Notes: generated from the sequence alone by a model not told the origin. A stretch of DNA of 64,000 nt from DATFNV01 sp963827935 (GCA_963827935.1 CAWHCN010000024.1:73669-137668); one strand, 5' to 3'; counted from the stretch's first letter, positions 32,416 to 42,725 are shown. Numbers and translations: made by a program.

Positions 32416-33819
32416 ATGCTCTCCGTTCTTGGCCGGTCGCGTCAGGCTTGTGACGGCCTCAGCCGCCGCGAAATCCTGCAAGCCGGGGCCCTGTCGCTGT
32501 TTGGCACCACCTTCCTTGGCGCCTCGGCGCCCGCCGCTCCATCCTCGGCCAAGGCCCGTTCGGTCATCCTCCTCGATCTGTTCGGCGGACCCAGCCACAT
32601 CGACACCTTCGATCTGAAACCCTCGGCGCCGCCGGAAATCCGTGGCCAGTTCCGCCCCATCGCCTCATCGCTGACCGGCCTCCAGGTCTGCGAACACCTG
32701 CCGAGGCTGGCGAAATGGATGCACCGCGTCAGCCTGATTCGGACCGTTTCGCATCCGTATAATAGCCATAATCCTTATGGGGTGATGACCGGCTTTACCG
32801 GCGGCAACGATCGCGAGGACTATTTCGCCCGGCCCAGCAATCATCCCAGCATGGGCTCGGTGTGCCAGTATTTCGGCGTGGGCCGCAAGAAGGGGCTGCC
32901 GGGCTATGTTGTCCTGCCGGCGTTTCCCGGCTACAGCCAGGGGTTGCGCCGCGCCGGCCCCTACGGCGGCTACCTCGGCAACCAGTACGATCCGCTCTTC
33001 AGCACCTGCGAGGTGAAACTGCCGCCCAACAGGCCGATCGGCGACTACGATCCGACGCTCGTTCCCGTCGGCGATCCGGACCTGCCGGCGCCCAGCCCGG
33101 GGATCACGGCCGACGCCCTCGACCAGCGGCGCACGCTCTTACAGCAGATCGATGCCCAGGCGGCCCTGGCTCATGCCTCGCGCAGCGCCGGCCTGATGAC
33201 CACCCGGCAAAGACAGGCGTTTGAGCTGCTGCTCTCGCCGGCGGCGCGGCGGGCCTTTGACCTGTCGCGCGAGCCGCCCGGGGTGCGCGACTGCTATGGC
33301 CGGGATGTCTTCGGGCAGTCGGTCCTGCTGGCGCGGCGGCTGGTCGAGGCGGGCGTGACCTTCGTCACCGTCCACACCGAGGCCAAGGGGGCCGGGCACT
33401 GGGACACTCATGCCAACAACTTCGCCATGCTGCGCGATTTTCTGTTGCCGTTCCTCGACCGGGCCCTGACGGCATTGTTGGAGGAGTTGGACGGGCGCGG
33501 GCTGTTGGCCTCGACGTTGGTGATGGTGACCGGCGACATGGGGCGCACGCCGCGCGTCAACGCCCAGGCCGGCCGCGACCACTGGCCGCAGTGCGGCTTC
33601 TGCCTGTTCGCGGGCGGCGGAACGAAGGCCGGCACCGTTGTCGGAGCCAGCGATAAGCAGGCCGCCTTTCCGAAGGACCGACCCGTCTCCCCGGGCGACC
33701 TCATCAGCACGGTCTACCATCTCCTGGGTCTCGACCACGACCGCACCGTGCCGGATCAGCTGGGCCGGCCGGTCGCCATCAGCCAGGGCGGGCAGCCGGT
33801 GCGCGAGATGATCGCGTGA
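32416..33819 (+). CDS. DUF1501 domain protein with Tat signal
   Basis: 467 residues. A twin-arginine signal (LSRREILQAGALSLFG) leads into the DUF1501 body: ARSVILLDLFGGPSHIDTFD, HNPYGVMTGFTGG, VTFVTVHTEAKGAGHWDTH and VMVTGDMGRTPR, a sulfatase-like fold. These exported proteins are numerous in planctomycetes, usually beside a DUF1549/DUF1553 cytochrome-like protein, which is absent here. The start at 32416 follows GAGGGGTG. A TACAAT box at about 32371 may be its -10. Confidence 0.9.
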   Translation: MLSVLGRSRQACDGLSRREILQAGALSLFGTTFLGASAPAAPSSAKARSVILLDLFGGPSHIDTFDLKPSAPPEIRGQFRPIASSLTGLQVCEHLPRLAKWMHRVSLIRTVSHPYNSHNPYGVMTGFTGGNDREDYFARPSNHPSMGSVCQYFGVGRKKGLPGYVVLPAFPGYSQGLRRAGPYGGYLGNQYDPLFSTCEVKLPPNRPIGDYDPTLVPVGDPDLPAPSPGITADALDQRRTLLQQIDAQAALAHASRSAGLMTTRQRQAFELLLSPAARRAFDLSREPPGVRDCYGRDVFGQSVLLARRLVEAGVTFVTVHTEAKGAGHWDTHANNFAMLRDFLLPFLDRALTALLEELDGRGLLASTLVMVTGDMGRTPRVNAQAGRDHWPQCGFCLFAGGGTKAGTVVGASDKQAAFPKDRPVSPGDLISTVYHLLGLDHDRTVPDQLGRPVAISQGGQPVREMIA

Positions 33820-33879
33820 CGGTTCGCTGAGGCATCCGGCCACTTTAGCCTTGCCATTTCGCCCTTTGAGAGCAAAACG

Positions 33880-34296
33880 ATGGCGGAAGTCGGGTCACCT
33901 CGGGGTCCCACCGACAGCATCGGGCGGCCATTGCTCTATGAGGCCCGCTCCTCGGACGGCGGCTGGCAAGTGCAGGTGTTCGGCACAAGCAATTGTCACC
34001 AAGGCCTATATGCCAGCGCACGGCATGCTGAGCACGGGTTCTGGGGCTTCCCGCTCGGCCGGGAGGAGGTTCGTGCGGGCCGGATTAGCCTTCGATGGGA
34101 GCTGCCCAACGGCTCGTGGGGCGTTTTCATAGATGGCGAGTGTTGGGCGGTATGCTGCCACCGTCCTGCTCAGCGGCTGAACCGGCACCGTATTCTCAGC
34201 CGGCACGGGCCAAACGCCCGGCCGTTCACGGCAGAAGAGATCCGCTTCGCGTGCGCCAGCGCCGCGGGCAGAGGCCCGGAACGCGAGGGTTCGTGA
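33880..34296 (+). CDS. hypothetical protein
   Basis: 138 residues from MAEVGSPRGPTDSIGRP. The core RPLLYEARSSDGGWQVQVFG and RISLRWELPNGSWGVFIDGE reads like a compact beta domain, followed by a helical basic tail. No ribosome site or family is recognised; residue composition suggests real coding. Confidence 0.42.
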   Translation: MAEVGSPRGPTDSIGRPLLYEARSSDGGWQVQVFGTSNCHQGLYASARHAEHGFWGFPLGREEVRAGRISLRWELPNGSWGVFIDGECWAVCCHRPAQRLNRHRILSRHGPNARPFTAEEIRFACASAAGRGPEREGS

Positions 34297-34359
34297 TCGA
34301 GGAGTGAGGGCGGTCCCAACATGGCACTTCAGACGATTATTCCCTAAACGGATCGTAGT

Positions 34360-36994
34360 CTACTCCTTCTCCGGTTTGGGCGGTGGGGGGGCATCCGGCT
34401 TGGCCGGCGCTGCCGCAGCGGGGCGGGGCTCGAAGTCCCGCAGCCGCTCGCCGGTGAGGCGGGCGTTGGGCCGGGTCCCGCCGAGCACCAGGGCCGCCGC
34501 CTCGCGCAGCTTCGGATCCATCTCCTTCGCCCGCAATATTTCCAGGCTCTGAATTTGCGCCGCGGTCAGCATGGGCCGGTTGCGTTGCATGTGCCGCAGC
34601 AGGTCGAGTGCGGCAGCCACACGCACCGGGGCGGACCGTTTCGCGTCGCCGACGACGCTGGCCAATTCGGTCTGAGCCATGTCACCCCGGGCCCGGGCTG
34701 GTAGCCGGGCAATCGCCGCCAGGGCCGAAGTCAAGGCACTGTCGCTCAGCCCCGAGGAGTGCAGGGCGCGGAACAGGGCGTCCTCCGCCGGGAGGAAGTC
34801 GTAGCCGGGCAGCTCGCCGCGGGCCATCCGCTCCAACCAGGCGAGTGCGGTCTCGGCCTGTTCCTTGCGCTGGGCATCGCTAAGCGGCGTGGTGGCGGCA
34901 TCGGCCAGCGGCACGGCCAGCGCCCGCTTGAGCAGGACGGCATCGCAAGCCGCCCCTTCGGGCAGCAGCCAGGTGCGGGTGTAGTTGCCCACCAGCCGCT
35001 GGAGGGCCAGCTCGCGCACGGACGGGCCGCCAGCAATTCTTGCCCCAAACGCTTGCGCTCGGCCAGGAACTGGTCCTCCTTTTCCAGCGGGTAACCCTTC
35101 AAGTCCTTGTCGATCTGCGCCAGCTGGAACTTGTACGGCTCCTGCTCCTTGCCCTTCGCGTTGAGGTAGTTGTGTTCCGTGCGATCCCGCGCATCCAGCA
35201 GCGCCTGCCGGGCCTTGCGGAACGTGCGCAGGGCATCGTCGATTTCGTACTGACGTTCGCGCAGGCTTTCCTGGGTGTCGAACGGGGTCACGACCCAGAG
35301 CGGCAAGCCCGCGAGGGCGGGGTCCTGGCGGAGCTGCGCGAGGACCGATTCCAGGCCGGGGTCGGGCAGGCGCGTGCCGATGAGGACGGCGTCCACGTCG
35401 GCGGCTTGCTTGAGGCGCACCAGGGCCTCTTTGCCGCTGCGCACCTTGATAACGACAAACCCGATCTGCTGTGCCGCTTGTGCCACGGCCTCGGTGGTGG
35501 CATCCTCGCCAAAGCCGATCAGGAGCGTTGGCTTGGCTCGCGGCTGTGGGTCGATGGCGGCGGCCCGGCGCAGGATGTCAACCACCCGGCCGGCGGCAAT
35601 GGGCGACGGCGGGGCCGGGATGCGCAGTAAGGCGTCGGCAGCGGCCAGCTGCACGCGCCGGTCCGGATAATTCAACGCCCGCACCAGCGCCGGCTCGCTG
35701 TGGCCGGTCGGCTTGACCGCCCGGGTCTCGGCCAGGTCGCCCAGGGCCCGCACCGCGCCCAGGACCACCGGCAAACGCATCTCGGTCAGGGCACGGTCCA
35801 GCACCTGATTGACCAGGTCCGGATTGACGGAGGCGATCAGCTCCTGCACGTCGGCCGCGCCCTTCCCAAGGGCGCGTCCAGTCCGGACCGCTCGACGCCT
35901 TTCTCCAGGGCCAAGGCCAGCAGCACCTGCTGGGCAGGCGCATACATCGGGGCGAGGTCCAGCGCCTGCCGGGCGAAGCGCAGGCCGTAGTATTCCTCCG
36001 CTCGGCTCGCTGTCACCTTGGGTGTGCCGGGCAGGCCGGTAACAAGGGTGTTCGCCTTTGGGTCCCAGCGCCAGACGATGTTGTCGTTGGCCTCGAGCGG
36101 CACCTGGTGGCCGTAATAGCGTTCCGCCTCGCGGGTCAACGGAATATAGGCGGGCAGCAGGCGGGCGAGTTCGGTTTCCGTGAGGTAGGCGAGGGCCCCC
36201 CGCGCCTTGTTCCGCAGCCGATCGGGGAACTGGCGCGAGCCCATGAGGTACCAGAGAGACGGCACGGCCTCGCGGGAGCCACGCTTCACCAGCACGTCGA
36301 TCAACTCGCTGCGGAGGGCGTCATCGCGGATGTCGAGGGCGGCGACCAGGGGTGCGGTGGTTTCGCGGCTCAGGCCCGGCAGCAGGGCCAGGATGGCGTC
36401 GCGCTCTTCCCCCTTGGCTGTCCGCAATTCGTCGATGAGCGGTGGAATCGCCATCGCCCGTGAGCGGTACAGCTCCTTGGCGGCAAAATCGTGCTCCTCG
36501 CGATCGCCGCTCAGGTTCTTGACGAACTTGGCGATGCGCTCGCGGTTGCCCAGGATATTCTGGAGCGCTTTACTTACCTTGCCGGCCAGGTCGTCGGCGT
36601 CCTTGATGGCCTGGGCGTTGGCCTTGGGATCGTCGGACCACTTGGGGATCAGCCGTAGCCGCAGGAAGGCACTGGTGCCGACCTTTTCGTCCAGGTCCAC
36701 CAGCTCCTGTTCATTGACGGCCCGCTTGACCAACTCACGCAGGAGGCGGGCGCCGATGTCCGGCCGGCCGACGCCCAGCTCGAACTGCAAGGCGCCCCAG
36801 TATTCCTGCACCGTCTCGGGCTGCTTGAAATAGTCAGGATATTGGTCCTTTTTGTCCAGTTTCTTGGGAATTGGCTTGCCCGGCTTGTCGGGTGGCGGTT
36901 GATCGGGGGCGGGCTTGTCCTGGGCGGCGGCGAACGCCAGGACAGCCGCGATGACGCCTGTGGCGAACACGAAACGATTCAAGGTGCGAACCAC
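34360..36994 (-). CDS. exported HEAT-repeat protein with a receiver-like middle, two frame breaks
   Basis: About 876 residues when joined. A signal peptide (FVFATGVIAAVLAFAAAQ) and Pro/Lys-rich linker precede HEAT-like helical pairs (IPPLIDELRTAKGEERDAIL, APLVAALDIRDDALRSELI, RALNYPDRRVQLAAADALL). A receiver-like segment (LLIGFGEDATTEAVAQAAQQ, DAVLIGTRLPD) and more helical repeats follow, ending in a Pro-rich tail. The frame breaks near 35866 (three bases of a likely four-base run) and near 35025. Probably periplasmic scaffold; partner unknown. Confidence 0.65.
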
Positions 36995-37030
36995 GATGAG
37001 ACTCCTCTACGCTTAGCCGCCGGGCGGCGG

Positions 37031-38314
37031 CTAAACTTCCAGTTCCGGTCGAATCATATCTTCATACGTCTCGCGGCGACGGATCAGGCGATGACTGGCG
37101 CCATCCACGAGCACCTCGGCGGCGCGGGGCCGGCCGTTGTAGTTGCTGCTCATCGCCATGCCGTAAGCCCCGGCGCTGAACGTCGCCAGCAGGTCGCCCC
37201 GGTGCAGGGGCGGCAGGCGGCGATCCTTCGCCAGGAAATCGCCCGACTCGCACACCGGGCCGACCACGTCCTGCTTCTTCGTGCCGGCCATGTCGGCCTC
37301 GTAGTCCTCCGGCGGGGCGGGCAGACCAGACGCCGGGGCCACGGGCCAGATGCGGTGAAACGAATCGTACAACGTCGGACGAATCAGATCGTTCATGGCG
37401 GCATCCTGAATGATGAAGCTCTTGCCGCCCGATTCCTTGGTGTAAATGACCCGGCTGACGAGCAGCCCGGCGTTGCCAACGATGAACCGGCCCGGCTCCA
37501 GGATCAACTGGCACCTCGCCTGCCGCACCGCCGGCAGAATGACCTCTGCGAAGGCGTCGGCCGGCAGAGCTTCCTTCTTGCGATAGTGGATGCCGAAGCC
37601 GCCACCCATGTTCAAGTACGCAATCGGGTGCCCCTGTGCTCTCAGTTTTTCGATCAGGGTCAGCCCTTTCGCGATTCCTTGCTTATACGGTTCGGTCGAG
37701 AGGATAGGCGAGCCCAAATGCATGTGCAGCCCGACGACCTTGACGTTTGCGTTGCCGATAACGCCTTCTGAGACTTCCAGGACGGTATCAATGTCCAGGC
37801 CGAATTTGACGCCCTTGACGGAAGTGTCGGTCTTGGCGTGCGTTTTCGGCGGCAGGTCCGGATTGACGCGCAGGGCCACCGAGGCGACCCGGTTCATGGA
37901 CCGGGCCACGCCGGCCAGGGCGTGCAGTTCCTCCTCACTCTCGACATTGAACAGGAGGACGTTGTTGTCCAGGCCGTAGCGGTGTTCGGCCTCGGTCTTG
38001 CCGGCGCCGGCGAATACCATCTTCGGCCCGGTCCCGCCGGCCTTGAGGGCGCGATACAGTTCGCCGTAGCTGGTGACGTCGAACCCGGCCCCGTGTTCGC
38101 TCATGAGGCGGGCGATGTGCAGGTTGGCGTTGGTCTTGATGCTGTAGCAGATGAGCGGGTTGGCCGGCGCGAAGGCGCACTGCAATTCACCGAGGTGGCG
38201 CAGCAGCGTCGCGGTGCTGTAGACGTACAGCGGCGTGCCGTGCTTCTCGGCGAGGGTGGGGACGGCGACGGATTCGCAATGGAGGATGCGGTTTTGGTAG
38301 TGGAAATGGTCCAT
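37031..38314 (-). CDS. lysA: diaminopimelate decarboxylase
   Basis: 427 residues, the last step of lysine synthesis. The PLP lysine lies in ICYSIKTNAN; the Gly loop is NMGGGFGIHY, LEPGRFIVGNAG binds phosphate, and CESGDFLAKDR carries the catalytic cysteine of the partner subunit. The start at 38314 gives MDHFHYQNRILHCES. It works downstream of asd (7743). No cotranscribed partner; the HEAT-repeat gene is upstream of the next unit. Confidence 0.95.
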   Translation of the reverse strand: MDHFHYQNRILHCESVAVPTLAEKHGTPLYVYSTATLLRHLGELQCAFAPANPLICYSIKTNANLHIARLMSEHGAGFDVTSYGELYRALKAGGTGPKMVFAGAGKTEAEHRYGLDNNVLLFNVESEEELHALAGVARSMNRVASVALRVNPDLPPKTHAKTDTSVKGVKFGLDIDTVLEVSEGVIGNANVKVVGLHMHLGSPILSTEPYKQGIAKGLTLIEKLRAQGHPIAYLNMGGGFGIHYRKKEALPADAFAEVILPAVRQARCQLILEPGRFIVGNAGLLVSRVIYTKESGGKSFIIQDAAMNDLIRPTLYDSFHRIWPVAPASGLPAPPEDYEADMAGTKKQDVVGPVCESGDFLAKDRRLPPLHRGDLLATFSAGAYGMAMSSNYNGRPRAAEVLVDGASHRLIRRRETYEDMIRPELEV

Positions 38315-38359
38315 GATCGTGATTGCCGCGGGTTAGAGCCGACTGGAGGTCGCGACGCC

Positions 38360-38575
38360 TCATTTCAAGATCTCACGCATCATTTCTTCAGGGCTGGCGG
38401 GCAAACAACGCCCGGCGGCAAACTCCTCGCGGGCCTCTTGCACGTCGGCTACCAGCCGCTGCCGAGCCGCCTGAGCCAGTCGGCGCTGAATGATGGCGAT
38501 CAGCTCTTCCTGCTCGTCCTGGGACAGCCGGTCCGCTGCTTCCAGGACATCACCAAATGGCAACGTGTTGGCCAT
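38360..38575 (-). CDS. small antitoxin-like protein
   Basis: 71 residues: MANTLPFGDVLEAADRLSQDEQ, a helical N-terminus ending ELIAIIQRRLAQA, then an acidic tail RCLPASPEEMMREILK. The pattern matches small addiction-module-like proteins of planctomycetes and cyanobacteria. No RelE-type partner is seen next to it. A GGAGGT lies upstream. Confidence 0.55.
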   Translation of the reverse strand: MANTLPFGDVLEAADRLSQDEQEELIAIIQRRLAQAARQRLVADVQEAREEFAAGRCLPASPEEMMREILK

Positions 38576-38650
38576 GATAACACCTCCCGATTTTATACGT
38601 GCCTGAACCTGATTCTATCGGGCGAATAGCCTGCGGCACAGCCGCGAACG

Positions 38651-39250
38651 TCAGGCCCCCTCAACGATGTACTTCAGCACGCCCAGGATTTTGCCCACGT
38701 TGTCGATGAAGTATTCGTTGATGTCCAAGGTGAGCTCCGACCCTGTTAGCCGGAGGAACTGCCAGGCGCTTCCGGTGGTCACCACACCGTAGATCGCTGG
38801 CGGTGGGCTGGCGGCTTTTTGATTGAACAATTCGGCCGCGACCATGGCGGCGATGCACTGCCCCAGGCCATTGCGGAGGTTATCGTTCTTCGCCTCCACG
38901 ATTGTCACCAGCGGGGCAGACAGGACGAACTGCGTGGCGCCCTTTGCGAGGATGAAGTCACAAACGCCGTTCAGCCCGCGGGACGAATCCACGTTCAGTT
39001 CGATGCCGGAGAACAGCCGCACGCCTCCTCGCAGCAGGCGCCGGAGTTCAAGCAGGGTCGGGGCGATGATGAACTCCGACCTTGCCTTTTCGGTGTTGAT
39101 AGCCAGAGCGAGCCTCGCATCATCGGCCAACGTGGCAACAAAGTCCGCGCACAGTGCCTCCGCCGGCACCTGGGAGAACAGGTCCGCCTCGGTCAGAGTC
39201 AGCCCCAGGTCGTGCTGGACCTGGGGAAAGGTGAAGTCGCTGAATGCCAT
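38651..39250 (-). CDS. PD-(D/E)XK-like protein
   Basis: 199 residues from ATG 39250 (MAFSDFTFPQVQHDLGLTLT). The nuclease-like core is GVCDFILAKG followed by LVTIVEAKND, the D...E-x-K triad. The rest (LGQCIAAMVAAELFNQ, IYGVVTTGSAWQFLRL) matches a family often annotated as hypothetical or type I restriction-like endonuclease. Whether it cuts DNA is unknown. Runs behind the 39283 gene. Confidence 0.6.
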   Translation of the reverse strand: MAFSDFTFPQVQHDLGLTLTEADLFSQVPAEALCADFVATLADDARLALAINTEKARSEFIIAPTLLELRRLLRGGVRLFSGIELNVDSSRGLNGVCDFILAKGATQFVLSAPLVTIVEAKNDNLRNGLGQCIAAMVAAELFNQKAASPPPAIYGVVTTGSAWQFLRLTGSELTLDINEYFIDNVGKILGVLKYIVEGA

Positions 39251-39282
39251 CGATGCCCTACAAGCGAGTGACCCAGACAGTC

Positions 39283-39885
39283 TCAAGCCGCGCCACTTTC
39301 AGGCCTGCGCTTGATGGCCAAATCCAACTGAACACACTTGCTACCAGGGTAACAGAGCCGATGACCTATCGCGGACAGCGACACGTGGAGGACGGCCCGG
39401 TCCCGGAGGCTTGTCTCTGCCACCGCGTACATCTCCCGGATCGATGGATCAGCCAGTCCGTAGGTGTCGAACACGATCAACCGCGCCGCGCCGCGGAAGG
39501 CCGCTTCCAGGGCGATCAACGAGCGCGAAGCCCAGTCCATTCGGCCGACTCGGGTTTCGGGCCGGAACGTCATACGCGCGAGCAACTCCTGGCAATCATT
39601 CGGACTAACACCCGGTTGGTCCGCGACCCAGGCACGGATGCTCGGATTGCGAAGAAAGCCAAGGAACCCAGGGCGGGGAAGCGGACGGTCAACGTACCAG
39701 GCTGGACCATCCACTCGCAAGCCCTGGAGGGGATGTTCCCCCGTGAGACACCGCGGGAGCCCGTAGCCGTCTGGAATCCCCGGCTCGGGAACGTGGAGGC
39801 ACACGAACTCGCCATCGCGGCAGACGAAAGGCGGAAGCCACAGCGCGCCGAAACGGGCTCCTGATGATTCAAGACGAATTGCCAT
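39283..39885 (-). CDS. hypothetical protein with a Walker-B-like strand
   Basis: 200 residues; the ATG at 39885 follows GGGAGGA. RMDWASRSLIALEAAFRG followed by ARLIVFDTYGLADPSIREMY looks like the signature and Walker B strand of an ABC-type ATPase, but no Walker A is present. It could be a degenerate ATPase or something else. The stop is 32 bases before the nuclease-like gene. Confidence 0.5.
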   Translation of the reverse strand: MAIRLESSGARFGALWLPPFVCRDGEFVCLHVPEPGIPDGYGLPRCLTGEHPLQGLRVDGPAWYVDRPLPRPGFLGFLRNPSIRAWVADQPGVSPNDCQELLARMTFRPETRVGRMDWASRSLIALEAAFRGAARLIVFDTYGLADPSIREMYAVAETSLRDRAVLHVSLSAIGHRLCYPGSKCVQLDLAIKRRPESGAA

Positions 39886-39905
39886 CCTGATCCTCCCTCT
39901 GTCAG

Positions 39906-40484
39906 TTACAAGCCAAGCGCTTCCAGCATCCGTGATTTCACTGCCGCCCGCCTGCCTACGTGGATGGCGTCACTGTGCCGCGTAATTTGGCGCACCCCCC
40001 ACTTCTTGTACTCTGTGTTTGATATGGCTCGTGCGGTGCCCTCAAAGGTCCGAAACCCGGAATCAAAGACAAGGTTGTAATGGGCTAGCGTTAGGAACGT
40101 TGCGTCGGTGTCACTGACCTTGAGTCCAGTCAGATTCATGCAATCCTGATCCCAGGAGCCTTCGACGAACTCGTAACCGGAGCGGCCGACATGCTTCGCC
40201 CACGGCAACTCAGGTGGACACTCCACCAACGTCCAGTGCATGCGACCCTTGGCATGTGATCCCAGGAGTTCGACGGTGGCCTTGAGAGCCCATAGGTCCC
40301 CATTGTCCCCCATGTAACGCCCCGTTAGGTTCATCGTCGGCTGTGCGCCATGCACACCTTCGCGGGGAGCATCAACGGGTGGGGGTGGCGGCCTGCTGGT
40401 AATTATCTTGGCAATGACGGCAATGATAGCTGCCAGGACTGTAGCCCCAGCGCCGATCAGCGCAACCAGCACGGTGTCGGACAC
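39906..40484 (-). CDS. membrane-anchored hypothetical protein
   Basis: 192 residues from a GTG at 40484, chosen for the near-perfect GGAGGTGAT four bases upstream; the open frame extends further but without coding character. One N-terminal helix (VLVALIGAGATVLAAIIAVI), a Pro-rich linker, then a soluble domain with MNLTGRYMGDNGDLW and MHWTLVECPPELPW. No family recognised. Confidence 0.55.
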   Translation of the reverse strand: MSDTVLVALIGAGATVLAAIIAVIAKIITSRPPPPPVDAPREGVHGAQPTMNLTGRYMGDNGDLWALKATVELLGSHAKGRMHWTLVECPPELPWAKHVGRSGYEFVEGSWDQDCMNLTGLKVSDTDATFLTLAHYNLVFDSGFRTFEGTARAISNTEYKKWGVRQITRHSDAIHVGRRAAVKSRMLEALGL

Positions 40485-40515
40485 GCAATCACCTCCGTCC
40501 GCCTGAACTGCGAAC

Positions 40516-40842
40516 TCATGTTCTCCGCTCTTGTTTCGCTGGATTATCTGCCCCAGGTACAGCCCCGTTACGCGGGTGTGTCTGGGAAGCGTGCCGCACG
40601 GCTGACCAATCGACGTTAGCGACCCAGTTCCGATCTGCCTCGTCATACTGCACAACACCCTCAGCCAGGAGTTCGTCAGGCTGCCCCTGGTCGTCCGCAT
40701 CATCCATGTAAAAGATGAGGACCAACCCCTCCCGCAGTTCAAGGTCCTGGCGTGCCAGGTCCGCGGTGGTCCCTGCGCATGTCAAGCGCAGACGATTGCT
40801 GTCATCCAGATTTTGGAAGTCGGCGTATACTCTCGGGGCCAT
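40516..40842 (-). CDS. conserved planctomycete hypothetical protein
   Basis: 108 residues, start MAPRVYADFQNLDDSNRLRL behind AGGAGA. A short beta-rich domain with LTCAGTTADLARQ and VLIFYMDDADDQGQPDE. I recall near-identical N-termini in other planctomycetes, but no function. Nine bases separate it from the gene before it. Confidence 0.6.
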   Translation of the reverse strand: MAPRVYADFQNLDDSNRLRLTCAGTTADLARQDLELREGLVLIFYMDDADDQGQPDELLAEGVVQYDEADRNWVANVDWSAVRHASQTHPRNGAVPGADNPAKQERRT

Positions 40843-40851
40843 CGCTGTCTC

Positions 40852-41217
40852 CTAGCTGGGCCTTTGGCGGCTGGGGTTTGGCACGGTCGGGCGAAACAGT
40901 TCACTTGCCTGCTCGGGCGCCAGGCCACTCAGTGTTGCGTGGTTCGCGTTCGTCCGGGTCGGCGATGGCACCACATCGCCCCCCTTGGCACGGACTGCGC
41001 CAACCGTCGTCACGCCTACCTGATTGTTCAGAATACCAGGATAGCCGGCGCTCCGGTTAGGGGCGGTCAGTTCTTGAACGGACAGGCCAGGAGCCGCGTT
41101 GACCGAGACGCCCTGCAGCACCCCACCCGGGCTCATAGTCACTCCCGACCCGTTCGCGAAATTCTCCGGCAAGTTCTGGCCGCCTCGGACGACCAGGGCG
41201 TCATCGGGCAGGGCCAC
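40852..41217 (-). CDS. hypothetical protein, possibly first gene of a small operon
   Basis: 121 residues from GTG 41217 with AGGAGGG nine bases ahead. DDALVVRGGQNLPENFANG and VGVTTVGAVRAKGGDVVPS stand out. The 40852-40842 and 40516-40484 spacings suggest that this and the next two genes form one unit. Confidence 0.5.
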   Translation of the reverse strand: MALPDDALVVRGGQNLPENFANGSGVTMSPGGVLQGVSVNAAPGLSVQELTAPNRSAGYPGILNNQVGVTTVGAVRAKGGDVVPSPTRTNANHATLSGLAPEQASELFRPTVPNPSRQRPS

Positions 41218-41259
41218 GGCGAACTCCCTCCTGGCTTGACTTCGATCGAGCCCACGGTC

Positions 41260-42636
41260 TCAAGCCAACCGTCCCCGCCACACCTCAACCTGCTTGGCCA
41301 CTTCCCCCGGCGCCGTCGATCCCACATTGCGAAACGCCTTCAGCGCGTTCACCACCCCGAGCACCTGATACACCCCAGTCCCAAGCCCCGGCCGCACCCC
41401 CTCGTACACCTCCGCCTCCAACTCCGCCAACCGGCACTTCCGCTCGATGCACAGCCGCACCAGCTTCCCCACCGCCTCATGAGCCGAACGCATCGGCTCA
41501 CCCTGGGACACCAGGTATTCCATCAGCGTCGTGGCGTCGAGGAAGCCGTCTTCCAGGCGGGCCGCGATGACCTCCTTGCGGAAGCGCATCTCGCGCACCA
41601 GGGCCGCCGCCAGTTCCAGCGAGGCGGACACCGTATCGAAAGCATCGAAGAGCGGCGGCTTGTCCTCCTGCAAATCGCGATTATACGCGAGCGGCAGGCC
41701 CTTCACCAACATCATCAGGTGCTGCAGGGACGCAGCAACGCGGGCCGATTTGCCACGGATCAGCTCCAGAACGTCCGGGTTCTTCTTGTGCGGCATGATG
41801 CTCGACCCGGTGCAGAAGGCGTCCGGCAAGTCGAGGAAGTTGAACTCGGTCGTCGTCCACAGCACCCACTCGTCCGCCCAGCCGGCCAGGTGCAGGGCGA
41901 TCACGGACAAATCGAAGACGAATTCGAGCAAGAAGTCTCGGTCGCTCGACACGTCCATGCTGTTGCCGGCGATGCTGTCAAACCCGAGCTGCCGGCGCAC
42001 GCTTTCCCGGTCGATCGGCAGCGAGGTGCCGGCCAGGGCGGCGGCGCCCAGCGGCAGCACGTTGACGCGCCGCCGGCAGTCGGCGAGGCGGTCACGATCG
42101 CGCTGATACTTCTCGACGTAAGCGAGGAAGTAATGCGCCGCCAGCACCGGCTGGGCGCGCTGCATGTGCGTGTAGCCGGGCAGGACCAGGTCGCGGTCGC
42201 GCTCGGCCGAGGCGAGCAGGGCCCGCTGCAACTCCTTCAGCCGGCCGTCGAGGTCGTCAATGGCGTCGCGCACCCAGAGCTTGACATCGGTGACGACCTG
42301 GTCGTTGCGGCTCCGGCCGGTGTGTAGCTTGCGGCCCAGGTCGCCGAGGCGCTCGATCAGGGCGCGCTCGATGTGGGTGTGGATGTCTTCGAGACTGATG
42401 GAAAACGGGAATTCGCCACGGTCGATTTCGCCGGCGATGGCGTCGAGGGTGGCCGCGATTTTCTCGGCCTCGTCGGCGCTGAGCAGGCCGACGTCGGCGA
42501 GCATGCGGGCGTGGGCCTGGCTGGCGCGAACATCGTGCCGATACAGGCGGCGGTCGAAGCTGATCGATTCGGTGAAGGCTTCGACGCGATTATCGGTGTC
42601 GCCGCTGAAGCGGCCGCCCCAGGTCTTCTGGCTCAC
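41260..42636 (-). CDS. argH: argininosuccinate lyase
   Basis: 458 residues. It releases arginine and fumarate in the last arginine step. WGGRFSGDTDNRVEAF begins it; TGRSRNDQV, HMQRAQPV and the fumarase-superfamily signature GSSIMPHKKNPD are intact. The start at 42636 gives MSQKTWGGRF. A copy of the short dispersed repeat lies just upstream (42655). Confidence 0.96.
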   Translation of the reverse strand: MSQKTWGGRFSGDTDNRVEAFTESISFDRRLYRHDVRASQAHARMLADVGLLSADEAEKIAATLDAIAGEIDRGEFPFSISLEDIHTHIERALIERLGDLGRKLHTGRSRNDQVVTDVKLWVRDAIDDLDGRLKELQRALLASAERDRDLVLPGYTHMQRAQPVLAAHYFLAYVEKYQRDRDRLADCRRRVNVLPLGAAALAGTSLPIDRESVRRQLGFDSIAGNSMDVSSDRDFLLEFVFDLSVIALHLAGWADEWVLWTTTEFNFLDLPDAFCTGSSIMPHKKNPDVLELIRGKSARVAASLQHLMMLVKGLPLAYNRDLQEDKPPLFDAFDTVSASLELAAALVREMRFRKEVIAARLEDGFLDATTLMEYLVSQGEPMRSAHEAVGKLVRLCIERKCRLAELEAEVYEGVRPGLGTGVYQVLGVVNALKAFRNVGSTAPGEVAKQVEVWRGRLA

Positions 42637-42654
42637 GGGAGGGGCCTCCGCGCC

Positions 42655-42672
42655 GCCGCTTGCGGCTTCGCA
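42655..42672. repeat. short dispersed repeat, copy 4
   Basis: gccgcttgcggcttcgc, as at 3636, 28914 and 31982, located between argH and the carbonic anhydrase gene. Confidence 0.6.
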
Positions 42673-42725
42673 CTGGCGCCGCCAGGCAGGCGTTCCCTAC
42701 CGCCAGCGCCACAACGGGATGGGGA

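Noticed and set aside
40813..42327. 504-residue open frame on the plus strand
   Set aside because: Antisense to argH, which has all catalytic motifs.
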